Shown in pieces: positions 40,630 through 48,482 of a stretch of 48,482 nt of DNA. Source of the stretch: an uncultured Odoribacter sp. (GTDB taxonomy: Bacteria > Bacteroidota > Bacteroidia > Bacteroidales > Marinifilaceae). The DNA is taken from positions 1 through 48,482 of the forward strand of contig CAJTSF010000017.1 of the NCBI GenBank assembly GCA_910578985.1. Direction: 5' to 3'. Every line of letters begins with the position of its first letter. Within the stretch, counting starts at the first letter, position 1. Both the position numbers and the translations under genes were made by a program. The notes under the pieces were generated by a model, which was given only the letters and a program-made list of their open reading frames with translations, ran no database searches and was not told where the DNA came from.

Positions 40630-40655
40630 AGAGTTTGCGCTAAAATTCACAAATA

Positions 40656-41135
40656 TTATGATGTTTGGGCGGGCGGTTCGAGCTTGAACCGTATGCGGAG
40701 GCGTCCCTCTTCGTAGTCGGCGGTGGTGATTTTGAACCTGCCGATTTCGGCGGTGTTGCCGACGTGTGCGCCGATGCAGGCGCATAGGTCGTAATCGCCG
40801 ACGGCGACGATGCGGAGGGTGTCGCCCGCTTCGGGCGGGAGTTTGGAGAGGTCTATTTGGGGCGGGAGCTCGTCGCGCCGGCAGAGGCTGGCGGTGACGG
40901 GGAGGTGGCGGTCGATGGTCTCGTTCACGAGGCGCTCGATTTCGGCGATTTCTTCCCGGGAGGGTTCCTGCGGGAGGAAATAGTCGGCTTTGCTCTTTTT
41001 CTTTTCGATGTGTGTGTTGCGCGAGCGGCTGCATCCGAAAAGGCGTATCATCGTCTGATTGAGGATATGCTCTGCGGTATGCATGGGAGGATATTCCTCT
41101 TTGTTGTGGGCGTTGAGAGTGGGTTGTTCTTCCAT
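40656..41135 (-). CDS. AlaX-like alanyl-tRNA editing protein
   Basis: A 159-residue free-standing domain related to the editing domain of AlaRS/ThrRS. The metal site is H19-x3-H23 (MHTAEHIL) and C120-x3-H124 (CACIGAHV), matching the H-x-x-x-H and C-x-x-x-H of the family. Expected to hydrolyse Ser-tRNA(Ala) or a related mischarged tRNA. It has its own -7 box and a gap of about 100 bp to the actin-like gene. Confidence 0.85.
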   Translation of the reverse strand: MEEQPTLNAHNKEEYPPMHTAEHILNQTMIRLFGCSRSRNTHIEKKKSKADYFLPQEPSREEIAEIERLVNETIDRHLPVTASLCRRDELPPQIDLSKLPPEAGDTLRIVAVGDYDLCACIGAHVGNTAEIGRFKITTADYEEGRLRIRFKLEPPAQTS

Positions 41136-41157
41136 GGTGGCTGTCTTTTTTGATGGG

Positions 41158-41165
41158 CAAATGTA
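41158..41165 (-). promoter_or_regulatory. -7 box of the AlaX-like gene
   Basis: TACATTTG on the minus strand, perfect TAnnTTTG, 23 nt before the ATG at 41135. Confidence 0.5.
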
Positions 41166-41206
41166 CGATAAATGTGGAATCGGTCTTCATTTTTGATTAC
41201 TTTGTT

Positions 41207-41214
41207 TATCTTTG
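41207..41214 (+). promoter_or_regulatory. -7 box of fabG
   Basis: TATCTTTG, perfect TAnnTTTG, with a leader of about 55-60 nt to the ATG at 41279. Confidence 0.5.
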
Positions 41215-41278
41215 TCCGCTGATTTAAGATGAATGAACCGTTTATTTGGTTTGTAAGTTAAATGATAAACAGATAATT

Positions 41279-42025
41279 ATGAAGTTGTTAGAAGGTAAAA
41301 CAGCCCTGATTACGGGTGCATCGAGAGGTATTGGCAAGGCGGTGGCGCTGGCATTTGCAAAAGAAGGTGCCGATATCGCTTTCACGGATTTGAGGTATGA
41401 CGAAATTGCGCAGGCAACGGAGAAAGAGATTGCGGCATGCGGCGTAAAGGCAAAGATGTATGCCTCGAATGCGGCAGACTTTGAGCAGACATCGGCGACG
41501 GTGGATGAGATTATCAAGGATTTCGGCCGCATCGACGTGCTGGTCAATAATGCGGGAATCACGAAAGACACTCTGTTGATGCGTATGTCCGAGGAGCAGT
41601 GGGACGCTGTGATTAACGTAAACTTGAAGTCCGTATTCAATTACACGAAGACCGTTTCCGCGGTGATGTTGAAACAGAAGAGCGGTTCCATCATCAGCAT
41701 GAGCTCCGTGGTAGGCGTGAGCGGCAACGCGGGACAGGCGAATTATTCGGCGTCCAAGGCGGGCATCATCGGCTTCACGAAGAGCGTGGCGAAAGAGTTG
41801 GGCTCGCGGAACATCCGTGCCAATGCGGTGGCTCCCGGGTTCATCATCACGGACATGACGGCGCAGTTGCCGGAGGATGTGCGGAAAGAGTGGGCTGCCA
41901 AGATTCCGTTGAAAAGAGGGGGAACGCCGGAGGACATCGCCAAGGTATGCCTCTTCCTGGCTTCCGACCTGTCCGCTTATGTCACGGGACAGGTGCTGCA
42001 CGTGTGCGGCGGCATGAACATGTAA
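41279..42025 (+). CDS. fabG: 3-oxoacyl-[acyl-carrier-protein] reductase
   Basis: NADPH-dependent reduction of beta-ketoacyl-ACP in fatty acid synthesis. 248 residues from the ATG at 41279; a GTG at 41246 would lie in the leader. SDR signature: T-G-A-S-R-G-I-G (12-19), NNAGITKD, and the catalytic S143, Y156 and K160. Ends in GGMNM, the FabG-type tail. A repeat hairpin separates it from the VWA gene. Confidence 0.95.
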   Translation: MKLLEGKTALITGASRGIGKAVALAFAKEGADIAFTDLRYDEIAQATEKEIAACGVKAKMYASNAADFEQTSATVDEIIKDFGRIDVLVNNAGITKDTLLMRMSEEQWDAVINVNLKSVFNYTKTVSAVMLKQKSGSIISMSSVVGVSGNAGQANYSASKAGIIGFTKSVAKELGSRNIRANAVAPGFIITDMTAQLPEDVRKEWAAKIPLKRGGTPEDIAKVCLFLASDLSAYVTGQVLHVCGGMNM

Positions 42026-42045
42026 TTTACGAATGTGCCGATATA

Positions 42046-42100
42046 CGAATGTACCAATGTGCCAATGCGAATGTGTTTCATTGGTACATTGGTATATTGG
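42046..42100. repeat. Imperfect intergenic inverted repeat
   Basis: CGAATGTACCAATGTGCCAATG (42046-42067, given here in two parts: CGAATGTACCA and ATGTGCCAATG) is almost the reverse complement of 42079-42100, with 3 mismatches in 22 and an 11-nt loop. Related half-units (GAATGTGCCGATATA, TGGTATATTGG) surround it. No T run follows, so it is not a standard terminator. ATTGGTA-type strings are common in intergenic DNA of Bacteroidales, from memory. Confidence 0.6.
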
Positions 42101-42115
42101 TAAATAGGTACAGGG

Positions 42116-44173
42116 ATGATATTTGAACACTCTCTTTGGTGGGTATTCCCCGCCTTGGCCGTTTCCGCGGCGGTCGCTTATCTGAAATACAGGAAACTGG
42201 CAAAATTGCCGGATGTGCATCGGGCAGTGCGGTGGGGGGCTTCCTTGCTCCGTTTTCTGGTTGTCTTCACGCTTTCGTTGTTGTTGTTGAACCCGGCGTT
42301 GTCGCTGGTGCGGCGGCTCATGGAGAAACCCTTGCTGATTGTGGCGCAGGATAATTCGGCGTCGATAGGGAAGGGGAAGGACTCCTTGTACTATCGGGAA
42401 GAATACCCGGCGCTCCTTGCCCGTGCGGTGACGGAGTTGCGGGAGAACTTCGAGGTGGAGGTGCTGCTGTTCGGCGGGGAGGTCGGTCGGGGAGAGGTGC
42501 CGGATTTCACCGAAGGCCGCACCGACCTGTCGAAGGTCTTGGAGTATGCCGCCCGGAACGACGTGGCGCGCACCCCGGCGGGAATGGTGTTACTGACGGA
42601 CGGTATCTACAACAGCGGGGTGAATCCCCGCTACGGGATGCCCGGTTTTCCGGTCTATCCCGTCCTGCTCGGCGACACGGTCGCTTATCCCGACCTCTAC
42701 ATCCGCTCGTTGGAAGCGGACAAATTCAACTTCCTGCATTCCATCTTCCCCGTCAAGGTGGAGGTGGGCGCCATCGGGCAGAAAGGGGAGCGGGTGAAGT
42801 GCGTGCTGCGACAGGAGGGGAAGGTCTTGGACGAGCGGGTGGTGGCGGTGGACCGGGAGCATTTCCTTGCCGACGTGGTGTTCGAAGTGGAGGCGAAGCG
42901 CAAAGGGGTTACCCGCTACGAGGTTACCTTGGAGAGCGCCGCCGAGGAGCGTACCGTGGAGAACAACCGGGCGGAGACTTGGATACACATCCTGGACAAC
43001 ACGGCGAACGTTGCGATATTCTCCGCGGCACCCCATCCCGACGTGGCGGCGGTCGCGCAGGCGGTGGACGCCTCCGGGATATACCGGAGCAGCCTGCATG
43101 ACTTCACGGAGTCTGCGGACACCCTCAAAGCCGATTTGCTCGTCCTGCATAATCCCCGTTCCGGCGATGCCGGCTACCGCAGGTTGATGGAGATGGCGGC
43201 AAAGAGGAAGCTCTCCGTGTGGTACCTCCTCACTACCCCCAAAGCCATCACCGACTTCGCCCGCTACGGCAGGCATTACTCCGCCGACTTCCCCGGAGGC
43301 ATGGCGGAAGAATACGTGACGCCCGCAGTCAATCCCCATTTTCCCTATTTCGAATTCACCGACGCCGAGGCGGCGGGCTTTGCCGGCTATCCGCCGGTGC
43401 TTCTCCCGTTCGGCACGTTGAATACCGGGGCGGGGCGCGTCCTTTTCACGCAGAAAATCAAAGGTACGGCGACCGCCAACGGGCTGCTGGCATTCTACGA
43501 GCAGGAAGGCGTCCGCACCGCGTACTTCTGGGGCGAGGGGCTTTGGCGATGGAGGCTTTACTCTTACCGCGAGACGGGCAGCCATGAACTGTTCAATACC
43601 CTGGTCAATAAAACGGTCGGCTACCTTGCCAGCCAGAAAGGCAACGAGCGCCTGATGCACGACTTCCGCCCCGTCTACGATGAAGCGGAGGAGATGGTGC
43701 TGAACGTGGAACTGTACAACGACAGCTACGAGCGCGTCAATACGCCCGATATGCACCTGAAACTCTCCCACGACGGCAAGGATTTCGACTACCTGCTTAA
43801 CCGCAACGGAGACAAATACCGCCTCCGCCTCGGTAATCTTGCCTCGGGAGAGTATGCCTTTCGCCTTTCCGCCGACCTCAAGGGGCAGAAACTCGCGAAA
43901 AAAGGTACTTTCTACGTGCGGAGCAATAACTTGGAGTGGAACGACCTCGTGGCGAATGCTCCCCTCTTGCGGGAAATGGCTCCCGATGGCGTTTCCCCAT
44001 ACATCCCGTCGGAACTCGACCGCCTCGTGAAGGTTTTGAAAGACAGTAGCGGTAAACCGGTCTACAAAACGGAAACCCGCTTCACCGACCTTACTCGTGT
44101 CAAGTGGCTCGGGCTGCTTCTCCTCCTGCTCCTGTGTCTGGAGTGGTTCCTCTTGAAATACTATGCCGAATAA
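42116..44173 (+). CDS. Membrane protein with a von Willebrand factor A domain
   Basis: A 685-residue protein. Two N-terminal helices (about 7-24 and 43-62) are followed by a VWA domain with the metal-binding D79-x-S81-x-S83 (QDNSASIGKGK) and a VLLTDGIYNSG segment. A long periplasmic beta-rich region follows, then a C-terminal helix (WLGLLLLLLLCLEWFLLKYY). The layout resembles Bacteroidota BatA/BatB-like and related CARDB-type VWA proteins, but no moxR or bat genes are near. The downstream helicase starts 15 nt after its stop. Third-position bases change from G-rich to C-rich inside this gene. Confidence 0.8.
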   Translation: MIFEHSLWWVFPALAVSAAVAYLKYRKLAKLPDVHRAVRWGASLLRFLVVFTLSLLLLNPALSLVRRLMEKPLLIVAQDNSASIGKGKDSLYYREEYPALLARAVTELRENFEVEVLLFGGEVGRGEVPDFTEGRTDLSKVLEYAARNDVARTPAGMVLLTDGIYNSGVNPRYGMPGFPVYPVLLGDTVAYPDLYIRSLEADKFNFLHSIFPVKVEVGAIGQKGERVKCVLRQEGKVLDERVVAVDREHFLADVVFEVEAKRKGVTRYEVTLESAAEERTVENNRAETWIHILDNTANVAIFSAAPHPDVAAVAQAVDASGIYRSSLHDFTESADTLKADLLVLHNPRSGDAGYRRLMEMAAKRKLSVWYLLTTPKAITDFARYGRHYSADFPGGMAEEYVTPAVNPHFPYFEFTDAEAAGFAGYPPVLLPFGTLNTGAGRVLFTQKIKGTATANGLLAFYEQEGVRTAYFWGEGLWRWRLYSYRETGSHELFNTLVNKTVGYLASQKGNERLMHDFRPVYDEAEEMVLNVELYNDSYERVNTPDMHLKLSHDGKDFDYLLNRNGDKYRLRLGNLASGEYAFRLSADLKGQKLAKKGTFYVRSNNLEWNDLVANAPLLREMAPDGVSPYIPSELDRLVKVLKDSSGKPVYKTETRFTDLTRVKWLGLLLLLLLCLEWFLLKYYAE

Positions 44174-44188
44174 CCACAGAAAACGCCT

Positions 44189-47100
44189 ATGCTTGACATC
44201 TGCAAAGCCTCCGCCGGCTCCGGCAAGACATTCGCCTTGACGCTGGAATACTTCAAAATCATCTTCGCCGCCCCGTCCGAATACCGCAACATTCTCGCCG
44301 TCACCTTCACCAACAAGGCGACCGAAGAGATGAAATCACGCATCATCAACGAACTCCACAGACTTGCCGAGGGGCAGCCCAGCGACTACGGCGTTAAACT
44401 CCGCGAGACGCTTGGCATGGACGCGGACAGCCTGCGCAACCGCGCCTCCCTCTTGCGCACTCTGCTCCTCCACGACTACGGGCGCCTTTCCGTCACCACC
44501 ATCGACCGCTTCTTCCAACGAATCATCAAAGCATTCACCCGCGAACTGGGCATCTTCCCCGCCTACAACGTCGAGCTCGACAGTTCCCTCGTCCTCACCG
44601 AGGCAGTCGGCAGGGTCATGCAGAGCGTTCGCTCCAAGCCCGACCTTAAAAACTGGATCAAAGACCTCATGAGCGCCAGCGTTGAAGAGGGCAAATCCTG
44701 GGGTGTCAAAGCGAAAATGGAAGACCTCGGCGCCGAACTCTTCCGCGAGAACTACATGCTCATGGACAAACGTGTACAAGACAAATTTAGCGACCGTCGC
44801 TTCCTTCAGGACTACCGTCACTTCCTGCACGATACCGTCGCCCGCTACGAGACCGCCCTCGCCGCCCTCGCCGCCTCCGCCCTGGAACTCATCCGCGGCG
44901 AGGGCTTGGATCTCGGCGACTTCAAGGGCGGCGTGAGGGGATGCGCCTCCTGGTTCTACAAACTTGCCGGCGGCTGCTTCGACAGCCCCACCGCCACCGT
45001 CCGCAAGGGAGTCGAGGACGACGGCGCCTGGTTTACCTCGAAATCCCCCGCCCGCGAAAGGATAGAACGTATCCTGCCCCGTCTCACGGATCTCCTGCGC
45101 CAAGCGCTCGACTACCACGACGCCTACATCACCCGCTACCTCTCCGCCGACCAGCTCTCCGGAAATCTTTACCAGCTCGGCATTCTCAACGACCTTTACC
45201 AGGAAGTCCGCGCCTACTGCCGCGACGCGGGCGTCATGCTTCTCAGCGACACCACCCACATCCTCAACCTCCTGATTGCCGGAAATGACACCTCCTTCCT
45301 TTTTGAGAAATGCGGCAACTACTACAAACACCTCATGATTGACGAATTTCAGGACACCTCCTCAATGCAATGGAATAATTTCCGTCCCCTAGTCACCAAC
45401 AGCCTCGCCGAGGGTGGCAAGGCGCTCATCGTCGGCGACGTCAAGCAGAGCATCTACCGCTGGCGCAACGGCGATTGGCAACTTCTCGCCCGTGACGTCG
45501 AGGAACAATTCCGCCACCTCGGCGTCTCCACCCGCACCCTCTCCGACAACTGGCGCAGCGCCCCCGAAATCGTCCGTTTCAACAACGACTTCTTCACCGC
45601 CGCCACCATCACCCTCGCCACCCTCTACGCTTGCGACGCCGGTGAGCACGACACCCGCGCCCCCATCATTGCCGAGGCGTACCGCAGCCTGCGCCAGACC
45701 CCGCGTAGGGAGAGGGCGGGATACGTTGACATCCTCTTCGGTCCCGAGAAATCCGAACAAGACGCCCCCCAAACTATCCTGCGCGACACTGTCGCCATCA
45801 TCCGCGACATTCTCCGCCGCGGCGGCAAACAGAGAGACATCGTCATCCTCGTGCGCGGCGGCAAAGAAGGCGCTGCCGTCGCCGACCACCTCATGGAATA
45901 CAACAAAACCGCCGACACCCCTGTGGACTTCATCTCCAACGACTCCCTTTACGTCGCATCCTCCCCCTACATCCAGTTCATCGTTGCCGTTCTCCGTTAC
46001 CTTGCCGAACCCTTTGATCCCGTAAATCGCGCCACTATCCGCTATTTCCACCAGGCTTTCGTTTCCTCCCTCGACAACCTTCCCCTCCACGCCCTCTTCC
46101 GTTCCGTCGCCGAGGAAGAAGTCTTCACCCTGCTTCCCCAACTCCCCGGCGCCGAAGAAGAATTTACTACCTCCTGCTCCCTCTACGAGACCGTCGAAGC
46201 TGTCATCCGCCGCTTCTCCCTCCACGACAAGCCCGAAGAAGTGCCTTACCTCATCGCCTTCCAGGACATCGTCTACGAATACGAATCCTCCCGATCAAAC
46301 AACATCCCCCTCTTCCTCCAATGGTGGGAACAGGAGCAAGACAAACGCCTCCTTGCCACCTCTGAGGACGCCGATGCCGTCCGCATCCTCACCATCCACA
46401 AATCCAAGGGACTCGAATTCGAACACGTCATCCTCCCCTTCTGCTCCTGGGAACTTGACAAAACACAACCCCTGCGCCGCATTTGGTGCAGTAACCGCGA
46501 AAAAGGATTCGACGCCCTCGAATACGCCCCCCTCAACTACTCCTCCCGCCTCGCCGACACCGTCTTCCGCGACGACTACCTCGACGAACACCTTAAAGCC
46601 TACATTGACAACCTCAACCTCCTCTACGTCGCCCTCACCCGCGCCAAGTCCGAACTCTACATCCGTCCCTTCATGCCCCGCGCCAAAAAAGACGGCTCCA
46701 TTGCCCTCTCCGATATCGGCGCCTTCCTCTTCCTCGTTCTCCACGACATGGGCGCCACCCTCGAGGACGGGAACCGCTACCGCCTTGGCACCCCCCTTCC
46801 TGTTCCTCCCCGTCCGGCGCCTCCCGCCTCCACCGTCACCCTTCCCGCATACCCCGTCTGGCATCCCGGAGACCGCCTCAGCGTCCGCTACCGTTACCGC
46901 GACTACTCCCCATCTGTCCCCGGCACACTCTCCGCCATCGACGAAGGCAAACTCCTCCACGAAATATTCAAATCTATTCGCACCCCTGCCGACCTTCCCC
47001 ATGTCCTCCGCCGCGCCGCCCTCGACGGCCTCCTTCCTTCCGCTGACCTTCCGCGCCGCCACGCCGAAATTGCCGCCTACCTCGCCACCCCTGCCGCCGC

Positions 47101-47356
47101 CCCATGGTTTCATCCTTCCGCCACCCTCATCACCGAGCGCGATATCCTTTTTCCCGGAGGCGCCAAAGCCCGCCCCGACCGCGTTGTCCTCTCCGGCGGC
47201 AAGGCATACGTCATCGACTACAAATTCGGGCAAAGCGAAGAACCCCGTTACCTCCGCCAGGTGGCGAACTACTGCGCTGCCCTCCGCCGCATGGGCCATC
47301 CCCGCGTCGAAGGATACGTATGGTATGTCCGCCTCGGTAAAATCATCCCCGTATGA
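44189..47356 (+). CDS. AddA/RecB-type UvrD helicase with C-terminal nuclease
   Basis: A 1055-residue double-strand-break repair enzyme. Walker A A-S-A-G-S-G-K13-T, DEFQDT starting at D385, the later helicase motifs LTIHKSKGLEFEHVILPF and LLYVALTRAKSELYI, and a C-terminal PD-(D/E)XK nuclease (D997-R-V-V, D1010-Y-K1012). This is AddA architecture. The partner (AddB or RecC-like) is not visible in the window; the upstream neighbour is the VWA protein, a pairing whose meaning is unclear. The coding strand is extremely C-rich, which leaves long antisense open frames that should be ignored. Confidence 0.92.
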   Translation: MLDICKASAGSGKTFALTLEYFKIIFAAPSEYRNILAVTFTNKATEEMKSRIINELHRLAEGQPSDYGVKLRETLGMDADSLRNRASLLRTLLLHDYGRLSVTTIDRFFQRIIKAFTRELGIFPAYNVELDSSLVLTEAVGRVMQSVRSKPDLKNWIKDLMSASVEEGKSWGVKAKMEDLGAELFRENYMLMDKRVQDKFSDRRFLQDYRHFLHDTVARYETALAALAASALELIRGEGLDLGDFKGGVRGCASWFYKLAGGCFDSPTATVRKGVEDDGAWFTSKSPARERIERILPRLTDLLRQALDYHDAYITRYLSADQLSGNLYQLGILNDLYQEVRAYCRDAGVMLLSDTTHILNLLIAGNDTSFLFEKCGNYYKHLMIDEFQDTSSMQWNNFRPLVTNSLAEGGKALIVGDVKQSIYRWRNGDWQLLARDVEEQFRHLGVSTRTLSDNWRSAPEIVRFNNDFFTAATITLATLYACDAGEHDTRAPIIAEAYRSLRQTPRRERAGYVDILFGPEKSEQDAPQTILRDTVAIIRDILRRGGKQRDIVILVRGGKEGAAVADHLMEYNKTADTPVDFISNDSLYVASSPYIQFIVAVLRYLAEPFDPVNRATIRYFHQAFVSSLDNLPLHALFRSVAEEEVFTLLPQLPGAEEEFTTSCSLYETVEAVIRRFSLHDKPEEVPYLIAFQDIVYEYESSRSNNIPLFLQWWEQEQDKRLLATSEDADAVRILTIHKSKGLEFEHVILPFCSWELDKTQPLRRIWCSNREKGFDALEYAPLNYSSRLADTVFRDDYLDEHLKAYIDNLNLLYVALTRAKSELYIRPFMPRAKKDGSIALSDIGAFLFLVLHDMGATLEDGNRYRLGTPLPVPPRPAPPASTVTLPAYPVWHPGDRLSVRYRYRDYSPSVPGTLSAIDEGKLLHEIFKSIRTPADLPHVLRRAALDGLLPSADLPRRHAEIAAYLATPAAAPWFHPSATLITERDILFPGGAKARPDRVVLSGGKAYVIDYKFGQSEEPRYLRQVANYCAALRRMGHPRVEGYVWYVRLGKIIPV

Positions 47357-47380
47357 CTTCCGTTATCTCCTCGAAATCCC

Positions 47381-47388
47381 TATCTTTG
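47381..47388 (+). promoter_or_regulatory. -7 box of the DUF4835 gene
   Basis: TATCTTTG, perfect TAnnTTTG, 20 nt before the ATG at 47408, just after the helicase stop. The DUF4835 gene is therefore at least partly independent of the helicase transcript. Confidence 0.5.
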
Positions 47389-47407
47389 TCCCCAAAATAA
47401 TCCCGTC

Positions 47408-48316
47408 ATGCAAAAACACATTCTTCCCCTCTTCCTCCTCCTCCTCGCGTGCGGCACCGCCGCCGCTCAGGAACTCCGCTGCAACATCTCCGTCTCCTCT
47501 CAGAAGATACAGGGCACCAACCGCGAACTCTTCTCCAACATGCAGCGCGACATGCACGAATTCATCAACAACAAACGCTGGTCCGGCTACGTATTCTCCT
47601 ACGACGAGCGCATCGAATGCAGCCTCCACTTCACCCTCAACGAGCAGGTCGGTAGCGACCAATTCAAGGGAACCCTCCAGGTGCGCGTCAGCCGCCCCGT
47701 TTACAACTCCTCCTACAGCACGCCCCTCCTCAACTACAAGGACAACGACATCGAATTCGTCTACCACGAGTTCGAAACCCTCGAATACAACGAAGCGGGC
47801 GAGAACTCCAACCTCGTCAATCTCCTCGCCTTCTACGCCAATATCATCCTCGGCATGGACTCCGACAGCTTCTCTCTCATGGGCGGCAACGACTTCTTCA
47901 CTCGCGCCGAGCATATCGTCGCCCGCTGCCAGAACGTCCGCGAAGCCGGATGGAAATCCTTCGAAAACCGCCGCAACCGCTACTGGCTCATCAACAACCT
48001 CCAGGATCGCAGCTACTCTTCCGTCCGCGAATGCTTCTACCGCTACCATCGTCTCGGCCTTGACGTCATGGCGGACAACCTCACCGACGGGCGCCTGGTC
48101 ATCGTCGAAGCGCTCGAACTCCTCCAGAAAGCCAACCGCACGAAGCCCAACGCCTACATCATGCAGGTCTTCTTCGACTCCAAAGCGGATGAAATCGTTC
48201 ATATCTTCAAATCCGCCTTCCCCGATGAGCGCAAGCGGGTCTACAACATCGTCTCCGACGTCAATCCCTCCAACAACTCCAAATACAACGCCCTCTCCTC
48301 CGAAAAAACCAATTGA
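47408..48316 (+). CDS. DUF4835 family secreted protein
   Basis: A 302-residue protein with a signal peptide (HILPLFLLLLACGTAAAQ), then QELRCNISVSSQKIQGTNRE, a hallmark of DUF4835. Further family blocks are QRDMHEFINNKRW, EFVYHEFETLEYNE and NLVNLLAFYANIILGMDSDS. The family is widespread in Bacteroidota and of unknown function, with a periplasmic or outer-membrane-associated location expected. A tRNA gene follows on the other strand. Confidence 0.9.
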   Translation: MQKHILPLFLLLLACGTAAAQELRCNISVSSQKIQGTNRELFSNMQRDMHEFINNKRWSGYVFSYDERIECSLHFTLNEQVGSDQFKGTLQVRVSRPVYNSSYSTPLLNYKDNDIEFVYHEFETLEYNEAGENSNLVNLLAFYANIILGMDSDSFSLMGGNDFFTRAEHIVARCQNVREAGWKSFENRRNRYWLINNLQDRSYSSVRECFYRYHRLGLDVMADNLTDGRLVIVEALELLQKANRTKPNAYIMQVFFDSKADEIVHIFKSAFPDERKRVYNIVSDVNPSNNSKYNALSSEKTN

Positions 48317-48388
48317 TCTCCCGTGCAGGTTCCGTGAACTCTCCGTCTTGACTCTATGGGAACTCCGCCGAGGCGACAAGGGGGGGTG

Positions 48389-48420
48389 AAAAAAAGCAGC
48401 CCGACCGATGGTCGGACTGC
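48389..48420 (-). terminator. Terminator of the tRNA-Gln transcript
   Basis: GCAGCCCGACC (48396-48406) pairs with GGTCGGACTGC (48410-48420) with one C-A mismatch and a GAT loop. On the minus strand seven T residues follow (48395 to 48389). Confidence 0.85.
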
Positions 48421-48429
48421 CCGTTGCTG

Positions 48430-48482
48430 TTGTTCAACCAGGACTCGAACCTGGACAAACAGGACCAGAATCTGTTGTGCTG
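48430..48482 (-). tRNA. tRNA-Gln (CTG), 3' part, cut by the window end
   Basis: Minus strand: anticodon arm with loop TTCTGGT, anticodon CTG, T arm CCAGG-TTCGAGT-CCTGG and 3' acceptor TTGAACA with an A discriminator; CCA is not encoded. The loop and flanks match Gln tRNAs. The 5' half lies beyond the window, so the acceptor pairing cannot be checked. Confidence 0.8.

Noticed and set aside
42046..42100. Rho-independent terminator of fabG
   Set aside because: The stem is AT-rich and imperfect and no T run follows on either strand.
44336..48379. Very long open frames antisense and in alternative frames to the helicase and DUF4835 genes
   Set aside because: They arise from the extreme C-rich codon use of the real genes; the translations are low-complexity (Glu/Val/Gly- or Ser/Pro-rich) and lack family motifs, starts and promoters.

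Overview
This is a window of a GC-rich Bacteroidales (phylum Bacteroidota) chromosome. The lineage call rests on repeated TAnnTTTG -7 promoter boxes with a (C/T)TTG box about 19-20 nt upstream, on families largely confined to this phylum (DUF6266, DUF4105, DUF4294, DUF4295, DUF4835), on the thiamine operon order, and on weak Shine-Dalgarno sequences. The genus is not resolved. The window is essentially housekeeping chromosome with one scrambled accessory patch. No insertion sequence, integrase, prophage or CRISPR array was recognised.

Layout. 0-2.5 kb: a leader of AAGGAG-type repeats, a secreted protein with two TonB C-terminal domains, a small putative regulator and a DUF6266 protein. 2.5-10.3 kb: tRNA-Phe, a truA/DUF4105 operon, then PLP-homeostasis protein, DHOD-like protein, a transglutaminase-like lipoprotein and a calcium-type P-ATPase. 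10.3-11.9 kb: a multiply frameshifted lipoprotein pseudogene, then rpmB-rpmG-DUF4295. 11.9-18.7 kb: a minus-strand thiamine operon thiS-thiC-(TenI-ThiD-ThiE fusion)-thiG-thiH-thiF behind a TPP riboswitch. 18.7-20.4 kb: a decayed patch with a long inverted repeat, a deleted copy of the 3' end of the next gene, an AT-rich orphan lipoprotein and a broken two-helix membrane gene. 20.4-31.4 kb: MFS transporter, phosphate butyryltransferase-like gene, bioD, a U32 protein, glmS, an orphan ATP-grasp protein, guaB, holA and DUF4294. 31.4-37.1 kb: RNase P RNA, L-serine dehydratase, a bifunctional-nuclease-fold protein, pgi, a porin and a lipoprotein. 37.1-41.2 kb: pta-ackA, a chromosomal ParM-like actin and an AlaX-like editing protein. 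41.2-48.5 kb: fabG, a von Willebrand A membrane protein, an AddA/RecB-type helicase-nuclease, a DUF4835 protein and the 3' part of a tRNA-Gln.

How it works together. The thiamine operon covers pyrimidine synthesis (ThiC), thiazole synthesis (ThiS, ThiF, ThiG, ThiH), pyrimidine phosphorylation and coupling (the fusion protein), under TPP feedback. Pta-AckA makes ATP and acetate from acetyl-CoA, and the Ptb-like enzyme may extend this to longer acyl-CoAs. Pgi and GlmS sit at hexose and amino-sugar branch points.

Most notable signal: the actin-like protein at 39480-40556 carries the PHOSPHATE-1 (DxGxxxT-like) hairpin at its C-terminus instead of its N-terminus, while PHOSPHATE-2 and ADENOSINE motifs are in their normal order. 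This reads as a circularly permuted actin fold. Second are the TenI-ThiD-ThiE triple fusion, the self-consistent 138-bp deleted copy of the MFS 3' end beside a 163-bp inverted repeat, and switches of GC skew that do not follow gene orientation, one of them inside a single gene.
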